In this document: positions 53,238-62,742 of the stretch, one piece after another | Layout of the letters: each line of letters starts with the position of its first letter | Position numbering within the stretch: position 1 is the first letter of the stretch | Source of the DNA: Aurantiacibacter zhengii | GTDB lineage: Bacteria > Pseudomonadota > Alphaproteobacteria > Sphingomonadales > Sphingomonadaceae | Assembly: GCF_003584125.1 (NCBI RefSeq) | Contig: NZ_QXFL01000004.1 | Coordinates: 186,001-250,000 of the forward strand | DNA: 64,000 nt | Reading direction: 5' to 3' | Made by a program: the position numbers and the translations under genes | Notes under the pieces: generated by a model | Told to the model about the DNA's origin: nothing | Databases searched by the model: none | The model's input: only the letters and a program-made list of their open reading frames with translations

Positions 53238-54851
53238 ATGGCTGACGCAGCCTTTCCTCTCGCTCCCACACCAATGATCGGGAACGACTTTGCCACTCGC
53301 GCGCGCGGCCTTATGGCCCAGCCCGCCGTGCGCCGTGCGCTGCCCGCCATCGGCGGCGTCGCTGCGCTGGCCGCAGTCGGCGCGCTTTACCTTGTGCTGG
53401 CGGAAAGTCCGCAGCGGGTGCTCTATTCCACCCTTTCCGATGCCGAGCGCGCCAGCGTGGTGCAGACCCTCGATACCGCGGGCATAGCCTACGATATCGA
53501 CAACACTACCGGCATGCTTTCGGTAGCGGAGGACGACGTCTACCGTGCGCGGATGCTGGTCGCGTCCGACGGTTCGCTCGCCAGCCCGGACAACACCATC
53601 GAGCTGCTCGATTCCATTCCGCTCGGCTCCAGCCGCACGCTGGAAGGCGAACGCCTGCGCAATGTGCGCGAGCGTGAACTGGTGCGTACTATCGAGGAAA
53701 TAGACGGCGTCGAGAGCGCCCGCGTCCACCTCGCCTCGCCCGAGCGCTCCGTCTTCGTGCGTGATAACGTGGCCCCCAGCGCGTCGGTAATGCTGCGCCT
53801 GGCGCGGGGCCGCAGCCTTTCGGAAGACCAGGTACGCGCCATTGTCAACCTCGTTGCAGGCTCAGTACCGGGGCTGACGGCGGAAGCCGTGCGCGTGGCG
53901 GACCAGTCGGGTCGCTTGCTCTCCTCCACCGGAGCCAACCCCACTGACACGCTCGATCTGCAACGCCAGTTCGAGGAAAAGCTGCAGTTGCAGGTGGCGC
54001 AGCTCCTCACGCCGATGATCGGAGAGGGCAATTTTTCAAGCCAGGTGCAGGTGGAACTTGACCTGTCCGAGGAAACCCGTGCCCGCGAAAGCTATGACGA
54101 CGACGGCGTCGTGCGCTCCGTCAGCGAGACGACCTCCACCCGCGGCGGGGAAGCGTTGGCGGGCGGCGTGCCCGGCGTTACCGCGAACACCCCGCCCGAT
54201 CCGGCGCAGCTTGAAGAAGGTGCCCCGCAAGGCGGCGCCGCCAATGCCGCCACAACGCCGCAGAGCGGGCAGACTAGCGCGCAACGCGTGTTCGAGGTCG
54301 GGCGCGAGGTGTCCGTCACCTCCTCCGGTCCGGGCACGGTGCAGCGCATTTCCGTCGCCGTCGCGCTGAGCGACGAGGCCCTGAAGGCCATCGCGCCCGC
54401 CACCGCCGCCCAGGTGCAACAGCTCGTTTCCGCCGCGGTGGGTGCAAACCCGCAGCGCGGCGATCAGGTCACGGTTGTCGCGGGCGCGTTCGAGCCTGTC
54501 GAGGCGGTCGAAACGCCATTCTACGAAACTGGCTGGTTCGCCATGGCGCTGCGTTATGGCACCGCGCTGCTGGCCGTGATCCTTGGCCTGCTGCTGGGCG
54601 TGCGCCCGATCCTGAAAGCACTGCGCGGCCCGCGAGACGATGCTGGCGACGCCGAGGCTCCGGCGATAGCCGCGAGCGAAACGGGCGAGGAAATCCTCAT
54701 CAGCCCGCAAGCCATACCGGCCCCGAACGGCCAGGGCGACCTGCAGGAACAGGTCGCTCTCGCCCGCCGCCTTGCCAATGAACAGCCCGAGCGCGCCGTC
54801 GTGGCGCTGCGGCGGATGCTGGCGACGCCCGCTGCCGGGGCCGGCCAATGA
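53238..54851 (+). CDS. fliF: Flagellar MS-ring protein FliF
   Basis: A 537-residue membrane ring protein. An N-terminal helix (about 35-56) is followed by the YscJ/FliF ring-building domain with RVLYSTLSDAERASVV, LEGERLRNVRERELVRTIEEIDGVESARVHLA and SASVMLRL. A proline/alanine-rich insertion (about 310-355) follows, then a second membrane helix (about 435-455) and a cytoplasmic tail that binds FliG. Length typical. Confidence 0.95.
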   Translation: MADAAFPLAPTPMIGNDFATRARGLMAQPAVRRALPAIGGVAALAAVGALYLVLAESPQRVLYSTLSDAERASVVQTLDTAGIAYDIDNTTGMLSVAEDDVYRARMLVASDGSLASPDNTIELLDSIPLGSSRTLEGERLRNVRERELVRTIEEIDGVESARVHLASPERSVFVRDNVAPSASVMLRLARGRSLSEDQVRAIVNLVAGSVPGLTAEAVRVADQSGRLLSSTGANPTDTLDLQRQFEEKLQLQVAQLLTPMIGEGNFSSQVQVELDLSEETRARESYDDDGVVRSVSETTSTRGGEALAGGVPGVTANTPPDPAQLEEGAPQGGAANAATTPQSGQTSAQRVFEVGREVSVTSSGPGTVQRISVAVALSDEALKAIAPATAAQVQQLVSAAVGANPQRGDQVTVVAGAFEPVEAVETPFYETGWFAMALRYGTALLAVILGLLLGVRPILKALRGPRDDAGDAEAPAIAASETGEEILISPQAIPAPNGQGDLQEQVALARRLANEQPERAVVALRRMLATPAAGAGQ

Positions 54852-55852
54852 CCCCGCTAGACAGTCTGGCCAACGCCGAACGCGCCGCCGTCATCCTGAT
54901 GCTGATGGACGATGCGGAGGCGGCCAAGCTGCTCGGCAGCCTGGAACCCGACGAATTGCAGCGGGTGGGCGAACAGATGATCGCGCTGGGCGATGTCGAT
55001 CCTGCACGCATAGCCGTCGCGATCGAGGGCTTCGTCACGCTGGCCGACGACGCCACGCCCTTTGCCCATGATCGCCCCGCGCAGGTGCGCCAGCGCATGA
55101 CCCAGGCGCTGGGCGAGGTTAAAGCCGATTCCATCATGCAGCGCATTGTGCCCGGCGGCCCGGCGCCGTCGCTGGAACTGGCGCGCTGGCTCGCGCCCTC
55201 GGTCCTTCTGCCGCTGGTGGAAGGTGAGCATCCGCAGGCCATCGCCGTGCTGTTGCTGCTGCTGGATGCGGAACCCGCCGCCGAGTTGCTGTCGCTGCTG
55301 CCGCCCACACTCCAGCCGGACCTGGTCGAGCGGATCGCCCGCATGCGGCAGGTATCCGGCCACGCGATGGACATGCTGGAGGAAGTGCTGGCGCAGCGCA
55401 TCACTCACCGCTTCGGCAAGGCGGCGCTTGCCATGGGCGGCGCGCGCGAGGCGGCAGAGCTTATCAACATGGCTGCACGTTCGGTCGGCGGCACGGTGAT
55501 GCCGGTTATCACGCAGAAGGATGCCGAACTCGCCCGCGCGATTGAGGCGGAGATGTTCACATTCGAAATGCTGTTCCAGCTCGAACCCATGGAAATGGGC
55601 AAGCTGCTGCGCGAAGTGGAGAACGAGGCGCTGGTCGATGCGCTCAAGGGTCTTGCCGAGGCAGATCGCGAACCGTTCTTTGCCGCCATGTCCAGCCGCG
55701 CCGCGGACGGAGTGAAGGACGAGATTGAGGAACGCGGGCGCCTTAAGAAGAGCGACGTGATCGCGGCGCAGAATGCCATCGTAAAGATCGCGCGCAGGCT
55801 GGCCGACGACGGCGAGATCAGCCTTGGAGGCGACGATGGCGAATTCGTTTGA
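54848..55852 (+). CDS. fliG: Flagellar motor switch protein FliG
   Basis: A 334-residue rotor protein. The N-terminal ANAERAAVILMLMDDAEAAKLLGSLEPDEL binds FliF. The middle has EHPQAIAVLLLLLDAEPAAELL. The C-terminal torque domain reads LARAIEAEMFTFEMLFQLEPMEMGKLLREVE. It transmits stator force to the rotor. ATGA overlap with fliF. Confidence 0.95.
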   Translation: MTPLDSLANAERAAVILMLMDDAEAAKLLGSLEPDELQRVGEQMIALGDVDPARIAVAIEGFVTLADDATPFAHDRPAQVRQRMTQALGEVKADSIMQRIVPGGPAPSLELARWLAPSVLLPLVEGEHPQAIAVLLLLLDAEPAAELLSLLPPTLQPDLVERIARMRQVSGHAMDMLEEVLAQRITHRFGKAALAMGGAREAAELINMAARSVGGTVMPVITQKDAELARAIEAEMFTFEMLFQLEPMEMGKLLREVENEALVDALKGLAEADREPFFAAMSSRAADGVKDEIEERGRLKKSDVIAAQNAIVKIARRLADDGEISLGGDDGEFV

Positions 55853-56462
55853 GCCGCTGGCGGGGTTCGCCGCCGCCGGTGATGCCGCAGCGGCGACGCC
55901 TTGGTTCGCCGCACTTTCGCAGCAGGGCGGATTCCAGCACGACAGCCGCTTTCGCGTGGGCTGTGACTTGGAGCAGGAACCGGAGCCCGACACCAGCGAG
56001 CCGGACGCTGTGATTGCAGACATGCTGGCCGATGCCGAGGCGCGCGGCCGCCAGGTGGCGCTGGCCGAGATGGCCAACGAAGGCGCGGCGCGGGCGGCAT
56101 TGAAACTGGCGTTCCAGAAGCTCGACACGCAGTTGCACGAACAACTGGCGCAGCAACTGGCGGAAACCGTGGCCGCGCTGTGCGAAACCGCGCTGGCTCC
56201 GATGGCGTTGGACACAGAAGCGCTGCACCGCCGCTGTGCGGCCGCTGCCGCCCTGCTGGGCGATAGCGCCGGGGACGCGAAGCTGCATCTCCATCCCGAA
56301 GACATTCCCTTGCTGGATGCCGACTTCGCTACCCAATGGACCGTCATCCCCGCGCCCGGCCAGCCGCGCGGCACGCTGCATTTCGACAGCCAGGATGGCG
56401 CGGTGCGCGACGGGCCGGAGGAATGGCGCACCGCCGTGCGGGAAGCGCTTGGCCTGTGCTGA
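55836..56462 (+). CDS. fliH: Flagellar export apparatus protein FliH
   Basis: A 208-residue protein assigned by position between fliG and fliI and by its layout. It has an acidic N-terminal half (QEPEPDTSEPDAVIADMLADAEARGRQ), a long helix with LAFQKLDTQLHEQLAQQLAET, and a C-terminal domain ending VREALGL. It would hold the FliI ATPase. GGAGG (55826-55830) supports ATG 55836. It overlaps fliG by 17 bases. Sequence conservation is low. Confidence 0.78.
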   Translation: MANSFEPLAGFAAAGDAAAATPWFAALSQQGGFQHDSRFRVGCDLEQEPEPDTSEPDAVIADMLADAEARGRQVALAEMANEGAARAALKLAFQKLDTQLHEQLAQQLAETVAALCETALAPMALDTEALHRRCAAAAALLGDSAGDAKLHLHPEDIPLLDADFATQWTVIPAPGQPRGTLHFDSQDGAVRDGPEEWRTAVREALGLC

Positions 56463-57793
56463 ACGCAGTGACACGCGAACTGGACCGGATCGCCCGTAGC
56501 GCGCCTTCGCTAGAGCCGGTGCGGATGGGCCGGATCGTCACCTGCGATGGCGGCCTGATCGAGGTTTCGGGCCTGAACGCCCCCATCGGAACGCTCTGCC
56601 GGGCCGAAGCACCTTCCGGCGAACCTGTCCCCGCTGCCGAGGTCGTGGGTTTTCGCGGCGGGCGCAGCCTGATGATGCTGCTGGGCGACACCGTGCGCCT
56701 GCAGCCCGGCGCGCTGGTGCGCGCCGAAGGACATCCCGGCGTAGCGAAAGTGGGCGAGGAATACCTGGGCCGGGCGGTGGACGGGCAAGGCCTGCCGATC
56801 GACGGGGGCCCGCCGGTAAAGGCGCGCCATGACTGGCTGCTGGGCGGCAGGCGCGAGGGCGCACTGGAACGCGCGAGCGTGATCGAGCCCTTCGATTGCG
56901 GCATCCGCGCCATCAATGCTCTTGCCACCATGGGCGTGGGCCAGCGGCTGGGCGTGATTGCAGGGTCTGGTGTGGGCAAGTCGGTGCTGCTCGATACCAT
57001 GGTGAGCGGGGCGGATTGCGACGTGGCCGTGGTCGCCCTGATCGGCGAGCGGGCGCGCGAGGTATCGGATTTCGTCTACCGACACATGCGCGGCGAGCGG
57101 AAGCGGCGAACGGTGATTGTCGCCGTTCCGTCAGACCATGCCGCGAACCTGCGGCTGCGCGGCGCGCAACTGGCGACATCGCTGGCCGAGTATTTTCGCA
57201 GCCAGGGCAAGCGCGTGCTGCTGGTGATGGATAGCCTCACCCGCGTCGCGCACGCTGCCCGGGAGATCGCGCTGTCACTGGGAGAAGCGGGCGCGGCGCG
57301 CGGCTATCCGCCCTCGGCGCTCGCCACTATCACCAAGCTGATCGAACGGGCGGGCAATTCAGCCAGCAGCGGAGGCTCGGTTACGGGCCTGTATTCTGTC
57401 CTGGCCGACGGGGACGATACCTCCGATCCCGTGGTCGATACCGCGCGCGCAATTCTGGACGGCCATATCGTCCTCAGCCGCGATATCGCCCAGCGCGGGC
57501 ACTACCCGGCCATCGACATTCCCTCCTCGCTCAGCCGCGTGATGGCCGATGTCGCAGAGCCCGCGCATCGCCTCCACGCCGGGGAACTGCGCGGCCTGAT
57601 CGCGGCGCACGAGGCCAACCGCGATTTCCTGATGATGGGCGCATACCAGCAGGGCACGGACCCGCAGCTTGATCGCGCCTTGGCAATGCAGGAGCAGATC
57701 CGCACTTTCCTTTCGCAGGAGGCGGGCAAGCCTGTCTCGCTGGGTGCCTCCACCGCTGCGCTGGCTGCGCTGATGGGCGATGCCGCAGGCTGA
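56456..57793 (+). CDS. fliI: Flagellum-specific ATPase FliI
   Basis: A 445-residue type III export ATPase. Walker A GSGVGKS (170-176, Lys175), Walker B LLVMDSLTRVAHAAREI, and the family block GYPPSALATITKLIERAGN are intact. The likely start is GTG 56456, overlapping fliH. A second GTG four codons later is possible. It powers loading of export substrates with FliH and FliJ. Confidence 0.95.
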   Translation: MLNAVTRELDRIARSAPSLEPVRMGRIVTCDGGLIEVSGLNAPIGTLCRAEAPSGEPVPAAEVVGFRGGRSLMMLLGDTVRLQPGALVRAEGHPGVAKVGEEYLGRAVDGQGLPIDGGPPVKARHDWLLGGRREGALERASVIEPFDCGIRAINALATMGVGQRLGVIAGSGVGKSVLLDTMVSGADCDVAVVALIGERAREVSDFVYRHMRGERKRRTVIVAVPSDHAANLRLRGAQLATSLAEYFRSQGKRVLLVMDSLTRVAHAAREIALSLGEAGAARGYPPSALATITKLIERAGNSASSGGSVTGLYSVLADGDDTSDPVVDTARAILDGHIVLSRDIAQRGHYPAIDIPSSLSRVMADVAEPAHRLHAGELRGLIAAHEANRDFLMMGAYQQGTDPQLDRALAMQEQIRTFLSQEAGKPVSLGASTAALAALMGDAAG

Positions 57794-58205
57794 TCGCCGG
57801 ATCGCGCTGCTGCAACGCGTCGTGCGATTGCGCGAGGTGGAGAAGCGCCGCGCCGCCGCCCGGCTGGCAGAGGCCCAAGGGATGCACGGCAAGCTGCTGG
57901 CGCTGGAAGGCCGCAGCGCAGAGATCGCCGCCACCTATTCCGCGCGCCGGGATGCAGGCACCGCAGACGAACTTGCCCGGACGCTGCAATTCACCGCCGG
58001 AGTGCAGGCGATCAGGGGCGACACCGCCAGCGAAGCGCGCAAGGCGGGCGATGCCAGCCGGGCCGCGATGGCGCACCTGCACGTGGCCGAACGGCGGCAG
58101 AAGATTACCGCAGACGCTCTCTCTGCCCGCCAGCGCGAGGACGAAATGCGCCGCCTTTCACGCGAACCGGCGCAATTGGCACGCAAATTGAAAAGGCCCT
58201 CCTGA
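57780..58205 (+). CDS. fliJ: FliJ-like flagellar export protein
   Basis: A 141-residue, almost wholly helical, arginine/alanine-rich protein with the coiled-coil layout of FliJ (LLQRVVRLREVEKRRAAARLAEAQ, then ARQREDEMRRLSREPAQLARKL). It overlaps fliI and sits in the canonical fliJ slot. Sequence identity to FliJ is not evident, so position carries the call. It would stimulate the FliI ring and shuttle chaperones. Confidence 0.75.
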   Translation: MPQADRRIALLQRVVRLREVEKRRAAARLAEAQGMHGKLLALEGRSAEIAATYSARRDAGTADELARTLQFTAGVQAIRGDTASEARKAGDASRAAMAHLHVAERRQKITADALSARQREDEMRRLSREPAQLARKLKRPS

Positions 58206-58236
58206 CCGTTAACCAACAGGCGCAGGGCCAATCCAA

Positions 58237-59580
58237 GTGAACCTCTTCGATCTCGTTCCTTCATCCAGCGCAGGCGTTGCAGCCGTGCTGTCCGGCCCGG
58301 CGGCCCAAGGCAACAATCCGCAGGAAAGCGGGCTTTTCGGCTCCTTTGCGGACCTGTTCGCCTTCACCCTTGCCGCACCGCAAGCCGCCCCCGCCGTTGA
58401 AGGCGAAGAGGTGGCTAACATCGTTGACGGCAATGGCTTGCCGGAAGAGACCGGCAAGGAATTGCCGGTTGCCGTTGCCGCCTTGCCGTTTGCCGATCTG
58501 CCGGTCGCGCAGCCGTTAGATGGAGCGCCCTCGGTCTCGCCTCAGGATCTATCGCCCGCCCCAGCGGCTGCGACTGCTCCCGGCAAACCTATCGCACCGA
58601 ACTCCGTCCTGTCAGAGGCGAGATCGGGCGAAGCGCGCGCCGCCCTCCCTGAATCTGAAACGGTCGCGCCGCCGCTGCCGCGCTCCGAAGTGCAAGCCGC
58701 ACCCGGCAAGTCGACCGCGCCTGCCGAACTGACCTTCGCAGCACGCGAGACCGTTGCACTCGCCTTGCGGCCAGTCTCGACGGCCACTGCCTCGCAGATC
58801 AGGATGTCCGAGTCCCCCGTTACGCAGCCCGCAGTCGCGTCGGACGAACCGCAGCAGAATCGGATCTCCGCCGAAAAGGTCGCCCGCTTCATGCCGGTCG
58901 CGCAGTTGCTGCGCCCTGTCACGGCCAATGCACCGGTGCCTGCTTCGGAGACTCCTGCCGAAGCCCTACCGGAGAACAGGCCCCAGTCCATCGCGCCCGC
59001 CGCTCCGTCGTCGCCGGTGTCCGCGCCGCTCGCCCAGGCTGCCGTTGTCCCATCCGGTGAGATCGTTCGCCCCATCGCTCCGCCATCGCAGCCCGAGCCT
59101 GCCCCGGCGCTGCAGCGCCACGATTTCGGGCAGGTCGTCGAGAAGCTTTCCGAGGCCCGCGAACTCGCTCGCCCGGCGCGGGCCGAGATGCAGGTGATGC
59201 ATCGCGAGTTCGGAACGGTCTCAATGCAGTTCGACGCTACCGGCAGCGCGCTGAAAGTCGCGCTCGCCAGCGCCCATGCGGGTTTTGCTCCTGCCGTGCA
59301 GGCGGCCCTGGCGGAGCGCCCGGTGGCGCCTCCGGCAGAAGCCGCGCGGATCGAGGTGGCAAACCATGAGCAGGCGCAGACGGGCGTGCAGTCCAGCACT
59401 TCCGCGCAGTCGGCCATGGCGCAATCCGATGGGGAGAGCGCTCACCAGCAACAGGGCCGCCACCCCGAGACCCAGCGCGCCGCGAGCGTGCAGGCCAACC
59501 GCGGCGAACAGGCCGAAGCCGCCGAACGTGATGCGCCGCATCGCCGAGACATCGGGCGCGATTCCGCGCTGTTCGCCTGA
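58237..59580 (+). CDS. fliK: Hook-length control protein FliK
   Basis: A 447-residue proline/alanine/serine-rich protein. The first 290 residues are low-complexity ruler-like sequence. The C-terminal Flg_hook domain (about 290-375) has VVEKLSEARELARPARAEMQVMHREFGTV and the strand MQFDATGSALKVALAS. It measures the hook and switches export specificity through FlhB. GTG start with a weak ribosome-binding site. Confidence 0.85.
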   Translation: MNLFDLVPSSSAGVAAVLSGPAAQGNNPQESGLFGSFADLFAFTLAAPQAAPAVEGEEVANIVDGNGLPEETGKELPVAVAALPFADLPVAQPLDGAPSVSPQDLSPAPAAATAPGKPIAPNSVLSEARSGEARAALPESETVAPPLPRSEVQAAPGKSTAPAELTFAARETVALALRPVSTATASQIRMSESPVTQPAVASDEPQQNRISAEKVARFMPVAQLLRPVTANAPVPASETPAEALPENRPQSIAPAAPSSPVSAPLAQAAVVPSGEIVRPIAPPSQPEPAPALQRHDFGQVVEKLSEARELARPARAEMQVMHREFGTVSMQFDATGSALKVALASAHAGFAPAVQAALAERPVAPPAEAARIEVANHEQAQTGVQSSTSAQSAMAQSDGESAHQQQGRHPETQRAASVQANRGEQAEAAERDAPHRRDIGRDSALFA

Positions 59581-59603
59581 TCCATCCATCGGAGACACTA
59601 TTC

Positions 59604-60185
59604 ATGAGCAAGTCCAAACCCGCCGACGACCGGGCCGAAAGCAAGCCGAAGTCGGGCATGATGAAAATGGTTCTCGGCGCGATGATCCTCCTGGGTCTCG
59701 GCGCGGGCGGAGCCTACGGAGCATTTGCCGCCGGCCTTGTGGGCCCGTCTGGCGGAGGCGACCACGGCCCCGACGTGCCGCAGCTGGTCAGCAAGGGCGC
59801 GGAAGACCCCTTTGCACCCGTCGAAGACGAAGCCGTTGCGATGGTGCACGGGGAGGGCGGGAGCGAATACCGCACGGCCTACTACAGTTTCGAGGAGGGC
59901 TTTACCTCCAACCTCAAGGATTCACCGGGTCTCGTGCAACTGAGCCTGGCCGCATCCACCCGGCATGACGGGCGCGTGATCCAGTGGCTGCAGATGCACG
60001 AACTGGCCATCCGCTCCGCCATCCTCGTGGAACTCGCCAACACGATGGAGGACGATGTCTTCACCGTCGAAGGCAAGGAAGATCTCAAGCAGCGCCTCAC
60101 CGCCGCGATCAACCGCGTGCTGGAAGAGGAAGAGGGGTTCGGCGGCGTGGATGCAGTCCACTTCCGCACGTTCCTGGTCCAGTGA
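59604..60185 (+). CDS. fliL: Basal body protein FliL
   Basis: A 193-residue single-span protein. A basic N-terminus is followed by a membrane helix (MVLGAMILLGLGAGGAYGAFAAG, about 22-44), an acidic linker, and the FliL periplasmic domain with LVQLSLAASTRHD, HELAIRSAILVELAN and KEDLKQRLTAAINRVLEEEE. It stabilises stators around the rotor. The window's two stator-like pairs make its partner worth noting. Confidence 0.92.
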   Translation: MSKSKPADDRAESKPKSGMMKMVLGAMILLGLGAGGAYGAFAAGLVGPSGGGDHGPDVPQLVSKGAEDPFAPVEDEAVAMVHGEGGSEYRTAYYSFEEGFTSNLKDSPGLVQLSLAASTRHDGRVIQWLQMHELAIRSAILVELANTMEDDVFTVEGKEDLKQRLTAAINRVLEEEEGFGGVDAVHFRTFLVQ

Positions 60186-61099
60186 GGCAGTCCGGCACCA
60201 TCGTGGCCGCGCGTCCGCTGGCTCGCCACAGCGAACTGCTGGCCACTCGCCCGCCGGAAGCTGGCGAACTGGCCAAGGCTCTGGCAGCCAGGGCAACGCG
60301 GCTGGAAAGCGCATTGGCAGACGAACTGGCTGACCTGCTGGGCGGGATGCGGGCCAGGGTGACCTGCGGCAAGGTGGACAGGGCGAATGTCGCCAGGCTG
60401 CTCAAGGTCGTCGATGCCGTTGCCGCAAATTTCCAGCTGGCAGGCGATGACGGCGTGCAGGTTCTCGCCTCCATCGACTACCACGGCGCGCTGGTGCTGA
60501 CGGACCAGGTTTTCGGCGGCGCTGGCGAATGGTCTGCCGCGCGGCCAGTCCGTCTGCCCGCATCGGTCGACCTGACCCTGCAGCGCATCGGCGATGTGCT
60601 GGGCAAGGCGCTCTCGGCTTCGTTCGACCTCGCGGCCCCCATGGCTCTCGCCAGCCGCAACGACGTGCTGGGCAAGCTGGTTTCCCCCCGCGACAGCGAC
60701 AGTTTCCTGACCCTGCGCGCCGAGATCGCCGTGGCCGATGCGCAGCCCTGGAGCGTTCTGCTCGCCGTGAGGGAGGCCCATGCCGCAAAGCTGCTGGATG
60801 AACAGCCGCATTGCTTTGCGGCGCCAGGCGCTGGCGACCGGCGCCGCCCCGATGCCAAGCCTTTTGCGGCCATCCCGCTGCCGCTCACCGCCGTTCTGGC
60901 GCGGATGGACATGCCCGTCTCGCGCATTTCCGACCTTCGCCCCGGTGACACCATCCCGCTCGCCATCGGGCGCAGCGTCGCGCTGAAACTGGCCGAGACC
61001 GAGATCGCGCGCGGTGAAGTGGGGACCTGCGACGGCGCACTGGCCCTGCGGCTTACCTCGATCGCCTGGAATTCCCTTTCGAAAGGACACGAACAATGA
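60182..61099 (+). CDS. fliM: Divergent flagellar motor switch protein FliM
   Basis: A 305-residue switch protein recognised by position between fliL and fliN and by the C-terminal SpoA-like domain (PLTAVLARMDMPVSRISDLRPGDTIPL). The middle CheC-like domain is weakly conserved. The N-terminal LSQxEIDALL peptide that binds phospho-CheY is absent: the protein begins MRQSGTIVAARPLARHSELL. The start is GTG 60182, overlapping the fliL stop, and the frame upstream contains no such peptide either. Confidence 0.85.
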   Translation: MRQSGTIVAARPLARHSELLATRPPEAGELAKALAARATRLESALADELADLLGGMRARVTCGKVDRANVARLLKVVDAVAANFQLAGDDGVQVLASIDYHGALVLTDQVFGGAGEWSAARPVRLPASVDLTLQRIGDVLGKALSASFDLAAPMALASRNDVLGKLVSPRDSDSFLTLRAEIAVADAQPWSVLLAVREAHAAKLLDEQPHCFAAPGAGDRRRPDAKPFAAIPLPLTAVLARMDMPVSRISDLRPGDTIPLAIGRSVALKLAETEIARGEVGTCDGALALRLTSIAWNSLSKGHEQ

Positions 61100-61398
61100 C
61101 CGACAATTTTCGCGGACTTGACCTGATCCGTGACGTCACCGTCGCGCTGACGGTGGAACTGGGCCGCTCCAGTATGGCGCTGAAGGATGTGCTGGAACTG
61201 GTCGAGGGCTCCGTCGTGCCGCTGGACCGGCAGGTGGACGAACTGCTTGACATCTACGTGAACGGCAAGCCCATCGCGAAAGGCGAGGTCGTCAGCGAAG
61301 GCGGACGTTTTGCGCTGCGCATCGTGGAAATGATCGGGGAACGCCGTTCGGGCGAGGATCGCCGTATCGAGACACGCGACGGGACCGAGGTCGCCTGA
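61096..61398 (+). CDS. fliN: Flagellar motor switch protein FliN
   Basis: A 100-residue protein with the complete SpoA domain: IRDVTVALTVELGRSSMALKDVLELVEGSVVPLD, then DIYVNGKPIAKGEVVSEGGRFALRIVEMI. It forms the lower C ring with FliM. ATGA overlap with fliM and one-base overlap with fliO. Confidence 0.94.
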   Translation: MTDNFRGLDLIRDVTVALTVELGRSSMALKDVLELVEGSVVPLDRQVDELLDIYVNGKPIAKGEVVSEGGRFALRIVEMIGERRSGEDRRIETRDGTEVA

Positions 61399-61676
61399 TG
61401 CTGTGGTACGTGGCAAAACTGCTGCTCCTCCTGCCCCTGCTCGCAGGGTTGATCTGGGGTAGCCTGTGGCTGGCGAAAAAGACGCAAGGGGTTGCCGTCG
61501 CGCGGGCGGGCGAGAAGTCCGCCCGTCTGAAGGAAACCACGATGCTCGGCCCCGGAATGCGGCTCGCCGTAATCGAATTCCACGGTCGCGAGATTCTGGT
61601 GGGTGCCAGCAAGCACGGCCTTGTCCGACTGGCGGAGGTAGAAGCCTCTCGCACGGTAGTGGAGCCCAATCCATGA
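61398..61676 (+). CDS. fliO: Flagellar export assembly protein FliO
   Basis: A 92-residue protein with one N-terminal membrane helix (about residues 4-25) and a small cytoplasmic domain with LKETTMLGPGMRLAVIEFHGREILVGASKHGLVRL, the FliO pattern. It aids assembly of the FliP ring. It overlaps fliN and fliP. Confidence 0.87.
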   Translation: MLWYVAKLLLLLPLLAGLIWGSLWLAKKTQGVAVARAGEKSARLKETTMLGPGMRLAVIEFHGREILVGASKHGLVRLAEVEASRTVVEPNP

Positions 61677-62443
61677 ACCGCCACATCCTTGCGGCAGGAC
61701 TGCTTGCGCTGCTGGTGCTTGCCCTGCCGGATCTCGCCCACGCCGCGCCAGAGGTGCCCGGCATCGGCAGCGCGCTGGAACGCGCGATGGACGGTGCTGC
61801 TGGCGGCGAGGACACACCGCTTTCGCTGTCGTTGCAGGTCCTGCTCATCATGGGCCTGCTCACCGTGCTGCCCGCGCTGGTGCTGATGATGACGAGCTTC
61901 ACCCGCATCATCATCGTGCTCGCCATCCTGCGACAGGCGCTGGGCCTGCAGCAGTCGCCGCCCAATCAGGTGCTGATCGGGCTGTCGCTGTTCCTCTCCC
62001 TCTTCGTGATGGGGCCCACGCTGGAACAGGTGAACACCGCCGCCATCGAACCCTATGCTGCCGAGCAGATCGAGGCGGACGCGGCCATCGAGGCGGCGGG
62101 CGATGCCTTCCGCGCCTTCATGATCCGCCAGACCCGCGAAACGGACCTTGCCATGTTCGCCGACATCGCCGGCCAGCAGCAATTCGCCGATGCAGATGAC
62201 ATTCCCTATTCGATTTTGCTGCCCGCCTTCGTCACCAGCGAACTGAAGACCGCGTTCCAGATCGGCTTCATGCTGTTCATGCCGTTCCTGGTGATCGACC
62301 TCGTCGTCGCCAGCGTCCTGATGAGCCTTGGCATGATGATGCTGTCCCCCACGATCATTTCGCTGCCCTTCAAGCTGCTGTTGTTCGTGCTGGTCGATGG
62401 CTGGGCGCTGCTGATGGGCAGCCTCGCCATGAGTTTCGGATAA
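61673..62443 (+). CDS. fliP: Flagellar export gate protein FliP
   Basis: A 256-residue gate protein. A cleavable signal (to about residue 25) is followed by LSLQVLLIMGLLTVLPALVLMMTSFTRIIIVLAILRQALG, the FliP signature. The late block TSELKTAFQIGFMLFMPFLVIDLVVASVLMSLGMMMLSP is intact. It forms the export channel with FliQ and FliR. Confidence 0.97.
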   Translation: MNRHILAAGLLALLVLALPDLAHAAPEVPGIGSALERAMDGAAGGEDTPLSLSLQVLLIMGLLTVLPALVLMMTSFTRIIIVLAILRQALGLQQSPPNQVLIGLSLFLSLFVMGPTLEQVNTAAIEPYAAEQIEADAAIEAAGDAFRAFMIRQTRETDLAMFADIAGQQQFADADDIPYSILLPAFVTSELKTAFQIGFMLFMPFLVIDLVVASVLMSLGMMMLSPTIISLPFKLLLFVLVDGWALLMGSLAMSFG

Positions 62444-62456
62444 GGGGAGGCAAGCG

Positions 62457-62732
62457 ATGGACGAAAGCGCAGCCCTGTTCTCGTTGATGGATCGCATGTT
62501 GTGGACCGCCGCCTTGGTGGCCGCTCCCATCCTGGTCGCCGCCCTCGCCGTCGGCCTGCTGGTCGGCGTGATCCAGGCCGCGACGTCGGTGAACGAGCAG
62601 ACCCTCACCTTCGTGCCGAAACTTGCCATCGTGGCCGTGGTGCTGGTGCTGATGGGGGCAAGCATGTTCGGCCTGATCGGGGATTTCACCGAAGAAATTT
62701 TCGCCCGCATCGCGAATATCTCCGCGCAGTAG
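62457..62732 (+). CDS. fliQ: Flagellar export gate protein FliQ
   Basis: A 91-residue two-helix gate subunit. It has PILVAALAVGLLVGVIQAATSVNEQTLTFVPKLA (family signature) followed by a second helix VAVVLVLMGASMFGLI. The length is exact for FliQ. GGGGAGG precedes the ATG. Confidence 0.96.
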   Translation: MDESAALFSLMDRMLWTAALVAAPILVAALAVGLLVGVIQAATSVNEQTLTFVPKLAIVAVVLVLMGASMFGLIGDFTEEIFARIANISAQ

Positions 62733-62742
62733 GGCCGGACCG

